NCBI GenBank assembly: GCA_937907435.1
Contig: CALCIA010000137.1
Span: 62,001 to 126,000, forward strand
Source: an uncultured Actinomycetes bacterium
GTDB lineage: Bacteria > Actinomycetota > Thermoleophilia > Solirubrobacterales > 70-9
Direction: 5' to 3'
DNA: 64,000 nt
Shown: positions 1 to 8,042 of the stretch, in pieces
Position numbering within the stretch: the first letter of the stretch is position 1
Layout of the letters: every line of letters starts with the position of its first letter
Program-made: the position numbers and the translations under genes
Notes under the pieces: model-generated
What the model was told of the DNA's origin: nothing
The model's input: the letters and a program-made list of their open reading frames with translations, nothing else
The model's database searches: none

Positions 1-8
1 GCGGCGCG

Positions 9-1154
9 GTGATCGTCTCGGCAATCGCCTATTCGCCTGTCGCCAGCGCGACCACCCGGTCCCGGCTCGAAAGCGCGCAGGCCAAGCTCGAAAAGACCGA
101 AGAACGCGAAGGGGTCCTGACCACCACCCTGTCCCGCTTCGACGACCGGATCGCGGGCCTGGAACGACGGACCGCGGCGTTGCGCGGACGCGAGGCGGCG
201 GTCGGTGAAGAGCTCGCGGCAAGACAGGCGGAACTGGAAGGCGCCGAAGCCGCCGTCGGACAGGCAAGGCACCACCTCGAGGTGGTGCGCGGCCGGCTGA
301 AGCGGGCGCTGATCGTCCTGCGGGACCGGCTCGTGGCGATCTATGAGAACGGGAGCCCGGACATCGTCAGCATCCTGGTCTCCTCCGGCGACATGTCGGA
401 ACTGGCCGCCACGAGCGAATACGTCTCCCGGATCCAGAGCGCCGACGAAGCGGTCGTCGACCGCGTCCGCTCGCTGCGTGATCAGGCGAGCCGCACGACG
501 CTGCGGCTGGAGGGCGCAGCGACACAGATCGAAGCCGCGCGCGACCAGATCGCCGCGCGTGAGCACGAACTTGCCCAGGCGCGGGCATCCGTCGAGGCCC
601 GTCAAGGGGAACTGGTCGCCACCCGCGCCGACCGTCAGAGCACGCTCGATCAGGTGGAAGTCGAGGCCGACCACTTCGGCGCCAACGTGCGGGCGCTGCA
701 ACAGAAGATCGCCGAAGAAATCACCCAGGCATCCTCGTCGGTGCCATTGCCCGCGGGACCGGCGGCGGGCGGGATCAGCTCCAGCGGCCTGATCTGGCCG
801 GTGGAAGGGGTGATCACCTCCGGGTTCGGGCCGCGCTGGGGCAGCTTCCACCCCGGCATCGACATCGGGGTGCCGGAAGGGACGCCGATCAAGGCCGCGG
901 CGTCGGGCACGGTCGTCCTCCTGCAATCGGAGGCCGAAAGCGGCGGCTACGGCAACTACACCTGTATCGACCACGGCGGGGGGCTCTCGACCTGCTACGC
1001 CCACCAGACGGAATTCGCGACCTCGCTGGGCGCAAGCGTGAGCCAGGGTGAAGTGATCGGATATGTCGGCAACACCGGCTTCAGCACCGGCCCACACCTT
1101 CATTTCGAGGTCCGCGTCGAAGGCGAACCGCAAGACCCGCTCGGCTACCTCTAG
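9..1154 (+). CDS. M23 family murein hydrolase (EnvC-like), probably 5'-truncated by window edge
   Basis: This is a secreted peptidoglycan hydrolase or hydrolase activator acting at the cell wall. Residues about 15-235 form a long charged coiled coil (Glu/Ala/Arg rich), followed by an M23/LytM domain at about 260-375. The zinc-site motifs HxxxD (H281, D285) and HLH (363-365) are both present, so the domain looks catalytically complete rather than degenerate. The frame stays open to the left edge of the window, so the GTG at base 9 may not be the true start and the signal peptide may be longer. In related actinobacteria such genes follow ftsE/ftsX, which would lie to the left; that is inference. 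Confidence 0.85.
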   Translation: MIVSAIAYSPVASATTRSRLESAQAKLEKTEEREGVLTTTLSRFDDRIAGLERRTAALRGREAAVGEELAARQAELEGAEAAVGQARHHLEVVRGRLKRALIVLRDRLVAIYENGSPDIVSILVSSGDMSELAATSEYVSRIQSADEAVVDRVRSLRDQASRTTLRLEGAATQIEAARDQIAAREHELAQARASVEARQGELVATRADRQSTLDQVEVEADHFGANVRALQQKIAEEITQASSSVPLPAGPAAGGISSSGLIWPVEGVITSGFGPRWGSFHPGIDIGVPEGTPIKAAASGTVVLLQSEAESGGYGNYTCIDHGGGLSTCYAHQTEFATSLGASVSQGEVIGYVGNTGFSTGPHLHFEVRVEGEPQDPLGYL

Positions 1155-1159
1155 TCACC

Positions 1160-1834
1160 GTGACCGATCAAACGTTCATCTTCGCCGACATGTCGGGCTT
1201 CGCGGCGTTGACCGAGGCGCACGGGGACGAGGCGGCGGCCGACCTGGCCGCCGACTTCTCCGCCGCGGTACGGCCGCGGCTGGAAAGGCGCGAGGCCGAG
1301 GAGGTGAAGAGCATCGGCGATGCACTGATGATCCGCGGCGAGGACGCGGGCGAATCGATCGGCCTCGGCCTGGAAATCGTCCACGAGGTCGGCGGCCAGC
1401 ACCGTTTCCCGACGATCCGAGTCGGTATGCATACCGGGCCCGCGACCGAGCGAGAGGGCGATTGGTTCGGCTCCACCGTCAATCTTGCCGCGCGGATCGC
1501 CGGGGAGGCCGCCGGTGGCGAGGTGCTGGTATCGGAGTCCACGCGCTCGGCCCTGGCGCGCCCGGAGCGGTTCAACTTCCGCGAGCGCGGGCGTGTCCAT
1601 CTACGGAACATCTCCGAGCCGGCCCTGCTGTTCTCGGTGCTACGGCGGGGTCTGCTGGCGACCGGCGATCTGCCCCTCGATCCGGTCTGCCGCATGGCCA
1701 TCGATCCGGAGGGCTCGGCCGGCTCGCTCGAGCACCGCGGCACGGCTTACATCTTCTGTTCGCTCGCCTGCGCGGAGCGCTTCGCCGCCGACCCCGAGCT
1801 CTTCGCCGGTAGGCCCGGCGCCGAGCACGGCTGA
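1160..1834 (+). CDS. Class III adenylate/guanylate cyclase fused to a C-terminal YHS domain
   Basis: The protein has 224 residues. The first 165 form a class III nucleotide cyclase domain with the motif FADMSGF (metal-binding D10), KxxGD (K50, D54), and the later STVNLAARI segment of the active site. Residues 174-212 match a YHS domain: DPVCRMAI, then C200 and C204 in an FCSLAC segment. YHS domains are metal-associated (they occur in copper and heavy-metal transporters), so metal or redox control of cyclic nucleotide synthesis is a reasonable inference. No membrane segment is seen, so it is cytosolic. It starts with GTG six bases after the previous stop codon and converges on the DUF305 gene. 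Confidence 0.85.
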   Translation: MTDQTFIFADMSGFAALTEAHGDEAAADLAADFSAAVRPRLERREAEEVKSIGDALMIRGEDAGESIGLGLEIVHEVGGQHRFPTIRVGMHTGPATEREGDWFGSTVNLAARIAGEAAGGEVLVSESTRSALARPERFNFRERGRVHLRNISEPALLFSVLRRGLLATGDLPLDPVCRMAIDPEGSAGSLEHRGTAYIFCSLACAERFAADPELFAGRPGAEHG

Positions 1835-1858
1835 GCCCACGTCTCGGCTTCGAGAGTC

Positions 1859-1890
1859 GTGGCCGGCCCCGATTGGGCGAGGCCGGCCAC
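1859..1890. terminator. Bidirectional hairpin between convergent genes
   Basis: A perfect 10-bp stem (GTGGCCGGCC / GGCCGGCCAC) with a 12-base loop lies between the stops of the cyclase gene and the DUF305 gene. There is no T-run, so it may be only a partial terminator. Confidence 0.5.
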
Positions 1891-1897
1891 GCGCGGG

Positions 1898-2509
1898 TCA
1901 ACCCTTCGGGACGCCACCCGCCGGCGACGGCGCGCCGTACCACTCGGTGCGCCACGTGTTCATCTCGCGGATCTCCTTCGCCTGGGCGCGGACGATCCCC
2001 CTGGCGAGGCTCCGCAACTGCCCGTCGGCGCCGCGCTTCAGCTCGACACGGGCCATCCGGATCGCCCCCTGATGATGGGGGATCATCATGTCGATGAACT
2101 CTCGGTCGAAGGGTTTCGCGCCGTCGAGGTCGCCCATTTCCATATCCATGCCGGCCTGCTTCATCGTCAGGCCGAGGGTGTCGAGGCCTTCCATCATCGC
2201 CATGTGATCGCCGGTGCTGACGGGCTTCACGCCGAGGCTCCTGGCGATCTTCTTCAGCTGGACGATCTCTTCAGACTGTGCTTTGACGATCGCCCTCGCG
2301 GTCGACTTGATCTGGCCGTGTTCGGCCTGATCGATCGCCATCCGGGCCATTTCGATGGCCATCTCGTGGTGCATCGGCATCTCGCTCACGAATGCCTTGT
2401 CGGTCGCATTGGCGGCGGGGGCGGCGGAAGCGCTAGTGGCTCCGAGGCCGGCCAGGACGGCCAGGGCCAGGACGGCCGCGAGCAGGGCCCGTCTCTTGAT
2501 CTGCTTCAT
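1898..2509 (-). CDS. DUF305 family secreted Met/His-rich protein
   Basis: This 203-residue exported protein has a signal peptide (KRR, hydrophobic segment, ASA-type cleavage near residue 29). The mature part holds two DUF305 four-helix units: one around MPMHHEMAIEMARMA and one around MMIPHHQGAIRMA. The spaced His and Met residues suit copper or other soft-metal binding outside the membrane, and DUF305 proteins often sit in copper-handling loci; the exact role is not established. The start is supported by a GGAG ribosome-binding site. The neighbouring ZIP transporter, CopCD and BlaI/M56 genes agree with a metal role. Confidence 0.85.
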   Translation of the reverse strand: MKQIKRRALLAAVLALAVLAGLGATSASAAPAANATDKAFVSEMPMHHEMAIEMARMAIDQAEHGQIKSTARAIVKAQSEEIVQLKKIARSLGVKPVSTGDHMAMMEGLDTLGLTMKQAGMDMEMGDLDGAKPFDREFIDMMIPHHQGAIRMARVELKRGADGQLRSLARGIVRAQAKEIREMNTWRTEWYGAPSPAGGVPKG

Positions 2510-2548
2510 CGGTGGATCTCCTTTGTCTTGAGTCGGTGCAGGCGAGTG

Positions 2549-2571
2549 CTACCCCGGTCAGGCCGGGGTAG
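2549..2571. terminator. Hairpin between small membrane gene and DUF305 gene
   Basis: A perfect 9-bp inverted repeat (CTACCCCGG / CCGGGGTAG) with a 5-base loop sits between two minus-strand genes. It could be a weak terminator or attenuator upstream of the DUF305 gene. Its arms begin CTAC/GTAG like the operators nearby, but the rest does not match them. Confidence 0.4.
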
Positions 2572-2586
2572 CCGTGACGCCGTCGA

Positions 2587-2985
2587 TCAAGTTCGGAGAA
2601 CCGAGAGCCGTAGGTAGAGGGGTCCCGCTCTCGCGCGAGGACTCGGCGAGGGCGGGACCCTGGGCAGCCGCCGCGGGGCACGCGACAGCGAGGGTCGAGG
2701 CCGGCCCGGCCGGTGTGTCCGCGGACGGGCGACGAGGAGGGCGACACCGCCGATGACGGCAAGGCAGATGCTCCCTGCCATGCCGTCCATTCCCTTGGGC
2801 TCGACGTGGTGCGTGACGATCAGGCCGCCGAGTGCGAGCACGGCCAGCAGCAGAAGAAGGCGCCGGCGCGTACCGCGCGGCGCCGCGCGTAGCCGTAGGA
2901 CCACGCCTGCATCGCCGGCCGTCGGGGAGTGGTGCGCCTGGCCTTGCATCCTCCATATAGATAGCAACGTCGCACCTCCGGTCAT
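2587..2985 (-). CDS. Small membrane protein, His/Met-containing, Arg-rich tail
   Basis: This 132-residue protein is of unknown function. Residues 43-58 and about 70-86 form two hydrophobic segments separated by a short loop with THH and MDGM, which could bind metal. The C-terminal 45 residues are rich in Arg and Pro. The architecture resembles DUF6153-like small actinobacterial membrane proteins, but the match is from memory and weak. The ATG directly abuts the palindromic operator at 2986-3004, so the transcript would be leaderless. It probably belongs to the same metal-responsive group as the DUF305 gene downstream. Confidence 0.55.
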   Translation of the reverse strand: MTGGATLLSIWRMQGQAHHSPTAGDAGVVLRLRAAPRGTRRRLLLLLAVLALGGLIVTHHVEPKGMDGMAGSICLAVIGGVALLVARPRTHRPGRPRPSLSRAPRRLPRVPPSPSPRARAGPLYLRLSVLRT

Positions 2986-3004
2986 ATCCTACGTCGCGTA
3001 GGAT
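2986..3004. promoter_or_regulatory. BlaI/CopY-type operator with embedded -10, divergent promoter
   Basis: This is a perfect dyad ATCCTACG-TCG-CGTAGGAT. It ends directly at the ATG of the minus-strand membrane gene, and 6 bases before the GTG of the plus-strand gene at 3011. The TAGGAT of each arm reads as a -10 hexamer in that gene's direction, so one repressor dimer could shut both leaderless genes. Confidence 0.7.
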
Positions 3005-3010
3005 GCGCGG

Positions 3011-4522
3011 GTGAGTTCGCGGGTCGAGACCACCACCGACATCCGGTTCCTGGCGATCGTCGTCTTCGTCGTCGGCGCTGCCAGTCTCGGCACCGAGATC
3101 GCCGCGGCGCGGCTCCTCGCCCCTTACTTCGGTGCCTCGACGATCGTCTGGGCCAACATCATCGGCGTCGTCCTCGTGGCCCTTGCGGTCGGTTACTGGC
3201 TCGGCGGCCGCTTCGCCGACCGCCATCCGAGTCTGCGAGGGCTCTGCGCGATCGTGATGCTCGCCGCCGTCCTGCTGGCGTTCGTCCCCTTCGCCGCCCG
3301 GCCGTTCCTCGGCGTCTCGATCGACGCGCTGGCGTCGATCGAAGCGGGAGCATTCCTCGGCTCGCTGCTCGGGGTGCTCGTGCTCGTCTCGGTGCCCGTG
3401 ATGCTGCTCGGGGCCGCCGCGCCCTACGCGCTGCGGCTGGCGGTCACCGACGTGGAGCGCTCAGGTGAGGTCGCGGGCCGCCTCTACGCGATCTCGACCG
3501 GAGGCTCGCTGGTCGGGACGATGCTGGCCGCGCTCTTCCTTATCCCCTTCGCCGGGACGCAGCGGACCTTCCTCACCTTCGCCGTGGCACTCGGTGTCGT
3601 CGGCAGCCTCGGGCTCGGCCCTCGTTTCCTGGTCGTCCCCGCCCTACTCGGCGCGCTGACGCTCCTGACGGTGGGCGCGATCAAGGGCGCCGGGGACGGG
3701 CACGTCCTCTTCGAAACCGAGACCCCCTACCAGTACGCCCGCGTGGTCGAACACGCCGGCGGCGAACGGGTGCTCGAACTGAACGAGGGGCAGGCGGTCC
3801 ATTCCGTCTATGAGCCCGGCAGCTACCTCACCGGCAACTACTGGGACGGCTTCCTGGTCCTGCCGTTCGCCGCGTCGGGCCCGCCTCCCCGTCGGGTGCT
3901 GATGCTCGGCAGCGCCGCGGGGACCGTGGCGCGGGCATACGGCCACTTCTTCCCCGGGACCTGGTTCGACGCGGTCGAGATCGACGGCGAATTGACGACG
4001 ATCGGCCGCCGCTACTTCGACCTGAGGAACCCGCGGATGCAGACCTACACCGAAGACGCCCGGCCTTTCCTCGCCACCGACGACCGTCGCTACGACGTGA
4101 TCATGGTCGACGCCTACCGCCAGCCCTACGTGCCGTTCTACCTGGTCACCCGCGAATTCTTCGGGCGGGTGCGCGAACACCTCGCCGTCGGGGGGAGCGT
4201 GATCGTGAACGTCGGCCATCCCGAAGGCAACGATGACCTCGAGCGCGTCGTCGGGCGGACGATGGCCGCGGTCTTCCCGGTCGTCCGGCGCGACCCGATC
4301 GAGCCGCTGAACACGCTGCTGACCGCAAGCGTGGGCCCGGTCTCCGCCGCGAGCCTGCGCGACGCCCGGGGGTCGCTGCCGCCGGAACTTCGACGGCTCG
4401 GCAACGAAGTCGCCGGCGAGATCGGACCGCGTCTGCCGGGCGGCGAAATCTACACCGACGACCGGGCGCCGGTGGAATGGCTGGTCGACCTCTCGATCCT
4501 CGGTTACGCGAATGAAAAGTGA
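3011..4522 (+). CDS. Membrane-fused spermidine synthase-like protein
   Basis: This 503-residue protein has an N-terminal half (about 1-225) of seven or so membrane segments and a C-terminal half (about 235-495) that is a Rossmann methyltransferase/spermidine-synthase fold. The nucleotide-binding stretch is VLMLGSAAGTVARA, followed by the acidic DAVEID segment and MVDAYRQPYVPF. Such fused MFS/spermidine synthase-like proteins are common in bacteria, and many are not proven aminopropyltransferases, so the substrate is open. The GTG start has no Shine-Dalgarno; a -10-like TAGGAT lies 6 bases upstream, inside the operator. The gene ends 27 bases before lgt. Confidence 0.8.
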   Translation: MSSRVETTTDIRFLAIVVFVVGAASLGTEIAAARLLAPYFGASTIVWANIIGVVLVALAVGYWLGGRFADRHPSLRGLCAIVMLAAVLLAFVPFAARPFLGVSIDALASIEAGAFLGSLLGVLVLVSVPVMLLGAAAPYALRLAVTDVERSGEVAGRLYAISTGGSLVGTMLAALFLIPFAGTQRTFLTFAVALGVVGSLGLGPRFLVVPALLGALTLLTVGAIKGAGDGHVLFETETPYQYARVVEHAGGERVLELNEGQAVHSVYEPGSYLTGNYWDGFLVLPFAASGPPPRRVLMLGSAAGTVARAYGHFFPGTWFDAVEIDGELTTIGRRYFDLRNPRMQTYTEDARPFLATDDRRYDVIMVDAYRQPYVPFYLVTREFFGRVREHLAVGGSVIVNVGHPEGNDDLERVVGRTMAAVFPVVRRDPIEPLNTLLTASVGPVSAASLRDARGSLPPELRRLGNEVAGEIGPRLPGGEIYTDDRAPVEWLVDLSILGYANEK

Positions 4523-4549
4523 CCTGAACCCCGAGGAGGGCCGCCGCCG

Positions 4550-5404
4550 ATGACCGCCTCGATCCCCAGCCCGAGCTCGAGTGGGCTCGCGGTCGGGCCC
4601 TTCGAAATCCACGTCTACGGGCTGATGTACGCGATCGCGGTGGTCGCGGCGGTGCTGATCACGGTGCGCCGCTGGGAGGCCCAGGGCGGCTCGCGCGAGA
4701 CCGTCTACGACTGCGCCATCTGGGGCTTCCCGGCGGGTCTGATCGGCGGCCGCCTCTATTTCGACATCACCAGCTTCTCCGAAATGCCCCACACCTGGTG
4801 GGGTCCGTTCGCCGTCTGGGACGGCGGCCTGGGGATCTGGGGCGGGATCGCCCTCGGTACGGCAGTCGGCATCTGGCGGCTGCGCCGGGCAGGCGTCTCC
4901 GTTCCCGAGTTCATGGACGCGGCGGCGCCGGCGCTGCTGGTCGCCCAGGCGATCGGCCGGATCGGCAACTACTTCAACCAGGAGCTCTTCGGCGGGCCCA
5001 CCAGCCTGCCGTGGGGCCTGGAGATCTCGGCCGCGCACCGGCCTGACGGCTACGCCGCCTACTCGACCTTTCAGCCAACCTTCCTCTACGAGTTGATCTG
5101 GAACCTCTGCCTAGCCGGCTTCCTGGTCTGGCTCGGACACCACCGCAGGATCCGCCCGCCCGGCCTCTTCGCTCTCTACGTCACCGGCTACTCGGCCTTC
5201 CGGATCTTCGAGGAGTCGCTGCGGGTCGATCCCGCCCACCACTTCCTCGGCCTGCGCCTCAACTTCTTCGTCGCCTGCATCCTCACGGTCGCCGGCGCCG
5301 TCTGGTTCATCGCCAGCCAACGGCGGGGACCGAAGTCGGCGGGCGAGGCGCCGGGGGAGCCGCGGCCGGCCCGAGATGTCGCTGTCCCTCGATCGGATCA
5401 GTAG
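4550..5404 (+). CDS. lgt: Prolipoprotein diacylglyceryl transferase
   Basis: Lgt transfers diacylglycerol from phosphatidylglycerol to the lipobox Cys of prolipoproteins in the cytoplasmic membrane. The 284-residue protein has the expected multi-pass topology and the family signature around GRIGNYFNQELFGGPT. It also has the later PTFLYELIWN segment and a C-terminal FRIFEESLRVDP segment. A GGAGGG ribosome-binding site precedes the ATG. The length is normal. It follows the spermidine-synthase-like gene closely, so the two may be co-transcribed. A second, divergent Lgt-like gene is at 25153-26370. Confidence 0.93.
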   Translation: MTASIPSPSSSGLAVGPFEIHVYGLMYAIAVVAAVLITVRRWEAQGGSRETVYDCAIWGFPAGLIGGRLYFDITSFSEMPHTWWGPFAVWDGGLGIWGGIALGTAVGIWRLRRAGVSVPEFMDAAAPALLVAQAIGRIGNYFNQELFGGPTSLPWGLEISAAHRPDGYAAYSTFQPTFLYELIWNLCLAGFLVWLGHHRRIRPPGLFALYVTGYSAFRIFEESLRVDPAHHFLGLRLNFFVACILTVAGAVWFIASQRRGPKSAGEAPGEPRPARDVAVPRSDQ

Positions 5405-5525
5405 TCGCGCTTCTGCTCGGTCGGGCGGCGGACGAAGGGGTAGTGCGGTGTTGCGGTCGGGGCGGTAGCTGGTGCCGGTGAAGGTCTTGTCCCAGTGGCG
5501 TAGTAATCGCGCCTGTAGCTGACTC

Positions 5526-6251
5526 TCAGATCGCGCCCTCCAGCGCGAACAGGGCAATAAAGCCGACGAAGAACATCGCCGTCAGAAGCGGCGTCTCGGG
5601 GCCCTCGTGAGCCTCAACCAGCAGCTCCTCGGTGACCAGGTAGAGCAGCGCGGCGGCGCCGAAGGCGAGCACACCGGCGAGCAAGTCGGCGGAAGCGCCG
5701 GCAAGCAGCGCCGCGCCCCCGATCGCCCCCACGGCGACGCTGAGCGAGAGCAGGGAAGGAATCGCCGCCGCCCGGAATCGCGGCTCACCTGCCTTGGTCA
5801 GGCCGGCCGACATCGCCAGGGCCAGGAACAGCACCTCGAGCGTCAGCGCGATCGTGAGCACCCGGCCCTGGCTGGCGCCCAGGGTTACGCCGATGCCGAC
5901 GAGCAAGCCGTCGATCAGGAGGTCGATGCCGATGGCGACAAGTAAGGCGATCGGCAGCGTCGGCCCTGCCTTCGCCGTTCGCTCGGCTCGTTCGGCGAAC
6001 CTGCGAAGCACGAGCAACACGATCACGCCGATCGAGAACCCGGCGACTACCGGCACCAGGGACTGATCGCGAATGTCGGGAAGAACCTCTCCCGCGACGG
6101 CCGCAAAGACGACCCCCGCGGCGAAATGCTGGATCGCGCCGGTGGTCTTGGCCCCGGGCGGCCGCCAGGCCGCGAGGGTCGCCCCGATCACGGCAGCGGC
6201 GACCGGAAAGAGGACGAGCAGCGAAGCCTTGGCGACGACTCCGTCGCCCAC
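5526..6251 (-). CDS. ZIP family divalent metal transporter
   Basis: This is a multi-pass membrane protein of about 241 residues from the GTG at 6251. It has eight hydrophobic segments and ZIP-type polar motifs: HFAAG in an early helix, GIDLLIDGLLVG in the fourth, and EELLVEAHEG near the end. ZIP proteins import zinc, iron or manganese; the substrate cannot be told here. A longer ATG start at 6302 would only add residues from a decayed upstream gene. The GTG is preceded by AGGAGG, which overlaps the stop codon of a P-type ATPase remnant, so the two were once probably an operon. Confidence 0.8.
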   Translation of the reverse strand: MGDGVVAKASLLVLFPVAAAVIGATLAAWRPPGAKTTGAIQHFAAGVVFAAVAGEVLPDIRDQSLVPVVAGFSIGVIVLLVLRRFAERAERTAKAGPTLPIALLVAIGIDLLIDGLLVGIGVTLGASQGRVLTIALTLEVLFLALAMSAGLTKAGEPRFRAAAIPSLLSLSVAVGAIGGAALLAGASADLLAGVLAFGAAALLYLVTEELLVEAHEGPETPLLTAMFFVGFIALFALEGAI

Positions 6252-6267
6252 GGGAGCGGACGACCTC

Positions 6268-6480
6268 CTACGCCGAGCTGCGCCGCAGGAGGCGCAGGGC
6301 ATCGAGGGTGACGAGGAGGGTCATGCCCATGTCGGCCGTCGAGCATCGTCTTCGAGCTCTGCGCGGTGAAGAAGTCGTTGCGGTCGACGACGACCTTCGG
6401 CCAGACCTCGAGCACGCCGCTGGTGCCGTGCAACGCCGGAGACCTTGGCCGGCATGCCCTGCAGCACGCCGCTGTCGATC
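6268..6480 (-). pseudogene. Decayed heavy-metal P-type ATPase C-terminus joined to another coding remnant
   Basis: Bases 6268-6340 on the minus strand read ADMGMTLLVTLDALRLLRR and then a stop, the typical last residues of cadmium/zinc/copper P1B-type ATPases. Upstream the frame breaks: bases 6340-6480 give coding-like text in two shifting frames (IDSGVLQGMPAKVSG, then EVWPKVVVDRNDFF) that does not belong to a P-type ATPase. I did not identify that fragment. The region is thus a junction of two dead gene pieces. Bases 6481-6629 show no further recognisable feature. Confidence 0.6.
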
Positions 6481-6629
6481 AGCGCGGTGCGGATCTGGTT
6501 GCGAAGCGCGCCCAGGTTCTGGCGCCCTCTCCCGGAGCCCCGCACTTTCACACGCCCTCCATGATCGCTGGCGTTCGTACCCCGTCGACCCCACACATCG
6601 GGTATCCGGCCATCGCCGGGGGGCCGTGC

Positions 6630-7325
6630 CTAGGCCGCCGGATCGGCCGGCGTCGGCCCGTTGAACGGGAAGGCTTCTGGCGGCTCGCCGCCGTATTTGC
6701 CCCAGGTTTCCTTGCCGAAGTCACGGATCGCGTCCTCGGTGAGCAGCGTCGCCGAGTACATCGAGTCGTAGAGCCCCTTCAGCGCCAGTTGGTCTTTTTC
6801 GGGCAGGCTGGGCGAGTATTGGATCTCCATCCGGCCGTGCTCGAGCGAGTGGACGAAGTCGATTTCTTCGGGCATTTTCGAGTAGGCGCCGTCGGCCTGC
6901 TGGTAGGGAGGTTCGACATGGGGGCCGGAGGTCGGCGGATTCGTTTCGTAGGGTGGCGTCGGCGAGCCCGGTGCGATGTGTTCGCTCCCCTCGTCGGAGA
7001 GGCCGAGACGAAGGGTGCAGCCGGCCTGCCTGGCGGCGGTCTTCAGGTCGGTGGCCTTGACCGGTTGCGGCTCCGTGCCGCTGCGCCCGTCTGGCGGGAC
7101 CCCGTTGGTCGAGCCCGATTCGACGTTGATATGCGATGGGCCGCTGGCGGCGCCACCGCCGCTGGACACCGCCACCACGACGATCACGGCGATGACCACG
7201 ACCAACACTACGCCCGCCACCGCGGAGCCGAGCACCACGCGTTTGCGTTCGGTTTTGCGCTGGCGCTCTTCTTTTTCCAGGCGGAGCTGGCGGAGTCGTT
7301 CTTTCTCTTCCCTGCGGGTCGCCAT
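6630..7325 (-). CDS. DUF3105 family membrane-anchored protein
   Basis: This 231-residue protein has a charged N-terminus (about 1-28), one membrane segment (about 30-54) and an extracytoplasmic domain. The domain shows DUF3105 hallmarks: YETNPPTSGPH followed by DFVHSLEHGRMEIQYSP. The conserved His residues suggest metal binding, and such proteins often accompany copper and cytochrome genes; the function is not established. Its N-terminal layout is the same as that of the protein at 9440-10087. The ATG lies two bases from the operator at 7327-7343, and the -10-like TAGCAT is inside the operator, so the transcript is probably leaderless. Confidence 0.8.
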   Translation of the reverse strand: MATRREEKERLRQLRLEKEERQRKTERKRVVLGSAVAGVVLVVVIAVIVVVAVSSGGGAASGPSHINVESGSTNGVPPDGRSGTEPQPVKATDLKTAARQAGCTLRLGLSDEGSEHIAPGSPTPPYETNPPTSGPHVEPPYQQADGAYSKMPEEIDFVHSLEHGRMEIQYSPSLPEKDQLALKGLYDSMYSATLLTEDAIRDFGKETWGKYGGEPPEAFPFNGPTPADPAA

Positions 7326-7326
7326 A

Positions 7327-7343
7327 TGCTACGCGGCATAGTA
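7327..7343. promoter_or_regulatory. BlaI-type operator before DUF3105 gene
   Basis: On the minus strand this reads TACTATGC-C-GCGTAGCA. It differs by one central base from the site at 9410-9426 beside the blaI gene. It ends one base before the ATG of the DUF3105 gene. Confidence 0.7.
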
Positions 7344-7405
7344 CTCAAGACGGTCGTACTATTGCGTGCAGGAGGAGGAACGCGCTGCGGGAGGGCACGC
7401 GCGCT

Positions 7406-8042
7406 TTATTCGGGCTTGCGCGCCGCCACCCGCTCGACGATCCCCCACTTCGAGCGCTCCGGCTCGGTGACCTCGAAGCCGGCGGCGCCCAGGTACCCCA
7501 GCGTCTTGCGGGTCAGGTGATCGGCCGCGAAGCGGACGCTCAGCGGCTCCATGAGGCGCTCCGCCACGCGCACGGCCCGCACCGGGCTGCGGACGTGCTC
7601 GAGCACCGCGAAGAGCCCGCCCGTGCATAGGACGCGGAAGACCTCGCGGGCCGCGGCGCCCGGGTCGGGGATCGTGCAGAAGGCGAGGGTGCAGAGGACG
7701 CTGTCGAAGCTCGCGTCGGGAAAGTCGAGCGCCTGGGCGTCACCCACGCGGAGGTCCGCCTCGCGGCCGAGCTCCTGCTTCGGGATCGCCAGCATCTCGG
7801 GGCTCAGCTCGATCCCGGTCAAGGTGACGTCGGCGCGATGGAGCGGCAGGTTTCGCCCGGTGCCGAGCGCGATCTCCAGCACCTAGCCCTCGGGTCGCGA
7901 GCAGGCCCACTCGCGCCCGCCCGCGAAGAGCACCCGATCGAAAAGGGCCATCTGGCGGTCGTAGCGCGGCCGCCTCCTTGTCCTGGAGGGCGCGGACGCG
8001 CTCGGTCTCCTTGCGTGTGGCGTCTGGGATCGGTTCAGCCAT
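7406..8042 (-). pseudogene. Class I SAM-dependent methyltransferase, broken by a frameshift and a stop codon
   Basis: From the ATG at 8042 the frame gives MAEPIPDATRKETERVRALQ and then leaves the reading frame near 7965. The correct frame resumes as YDRQMALFDRVLFAGG and meets an in-frame TAG at 7883-7885, just before the AdoMet motif (VLEIALGTGRN). The rest, to 7406, is a normal methyltransferase body (GIELSPEML, FDSVLCTLAFC, GGLFAVLEHV). Two independent lesions argue for a true pseudogene. The start overlaps the M56 peptidase stop (ATGGCTGA), so it was the third gene of the blaI operon. Confidence 0.75.

Noticed and set aside
3644..5038. Open frame of 464 codons on the minus strand
   Set aside because: It is antisense to the spermidine-synthase-like and lgt genes; no domain.
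5405..5525. Minus-strand text ending YPFVRRPTEQKRDY and a stop between lgt and the ZIP gene
   Set aside because: It has G/C-rich third positions but is only about 38 codons with no start or family; I could not separate a remnant from chance.
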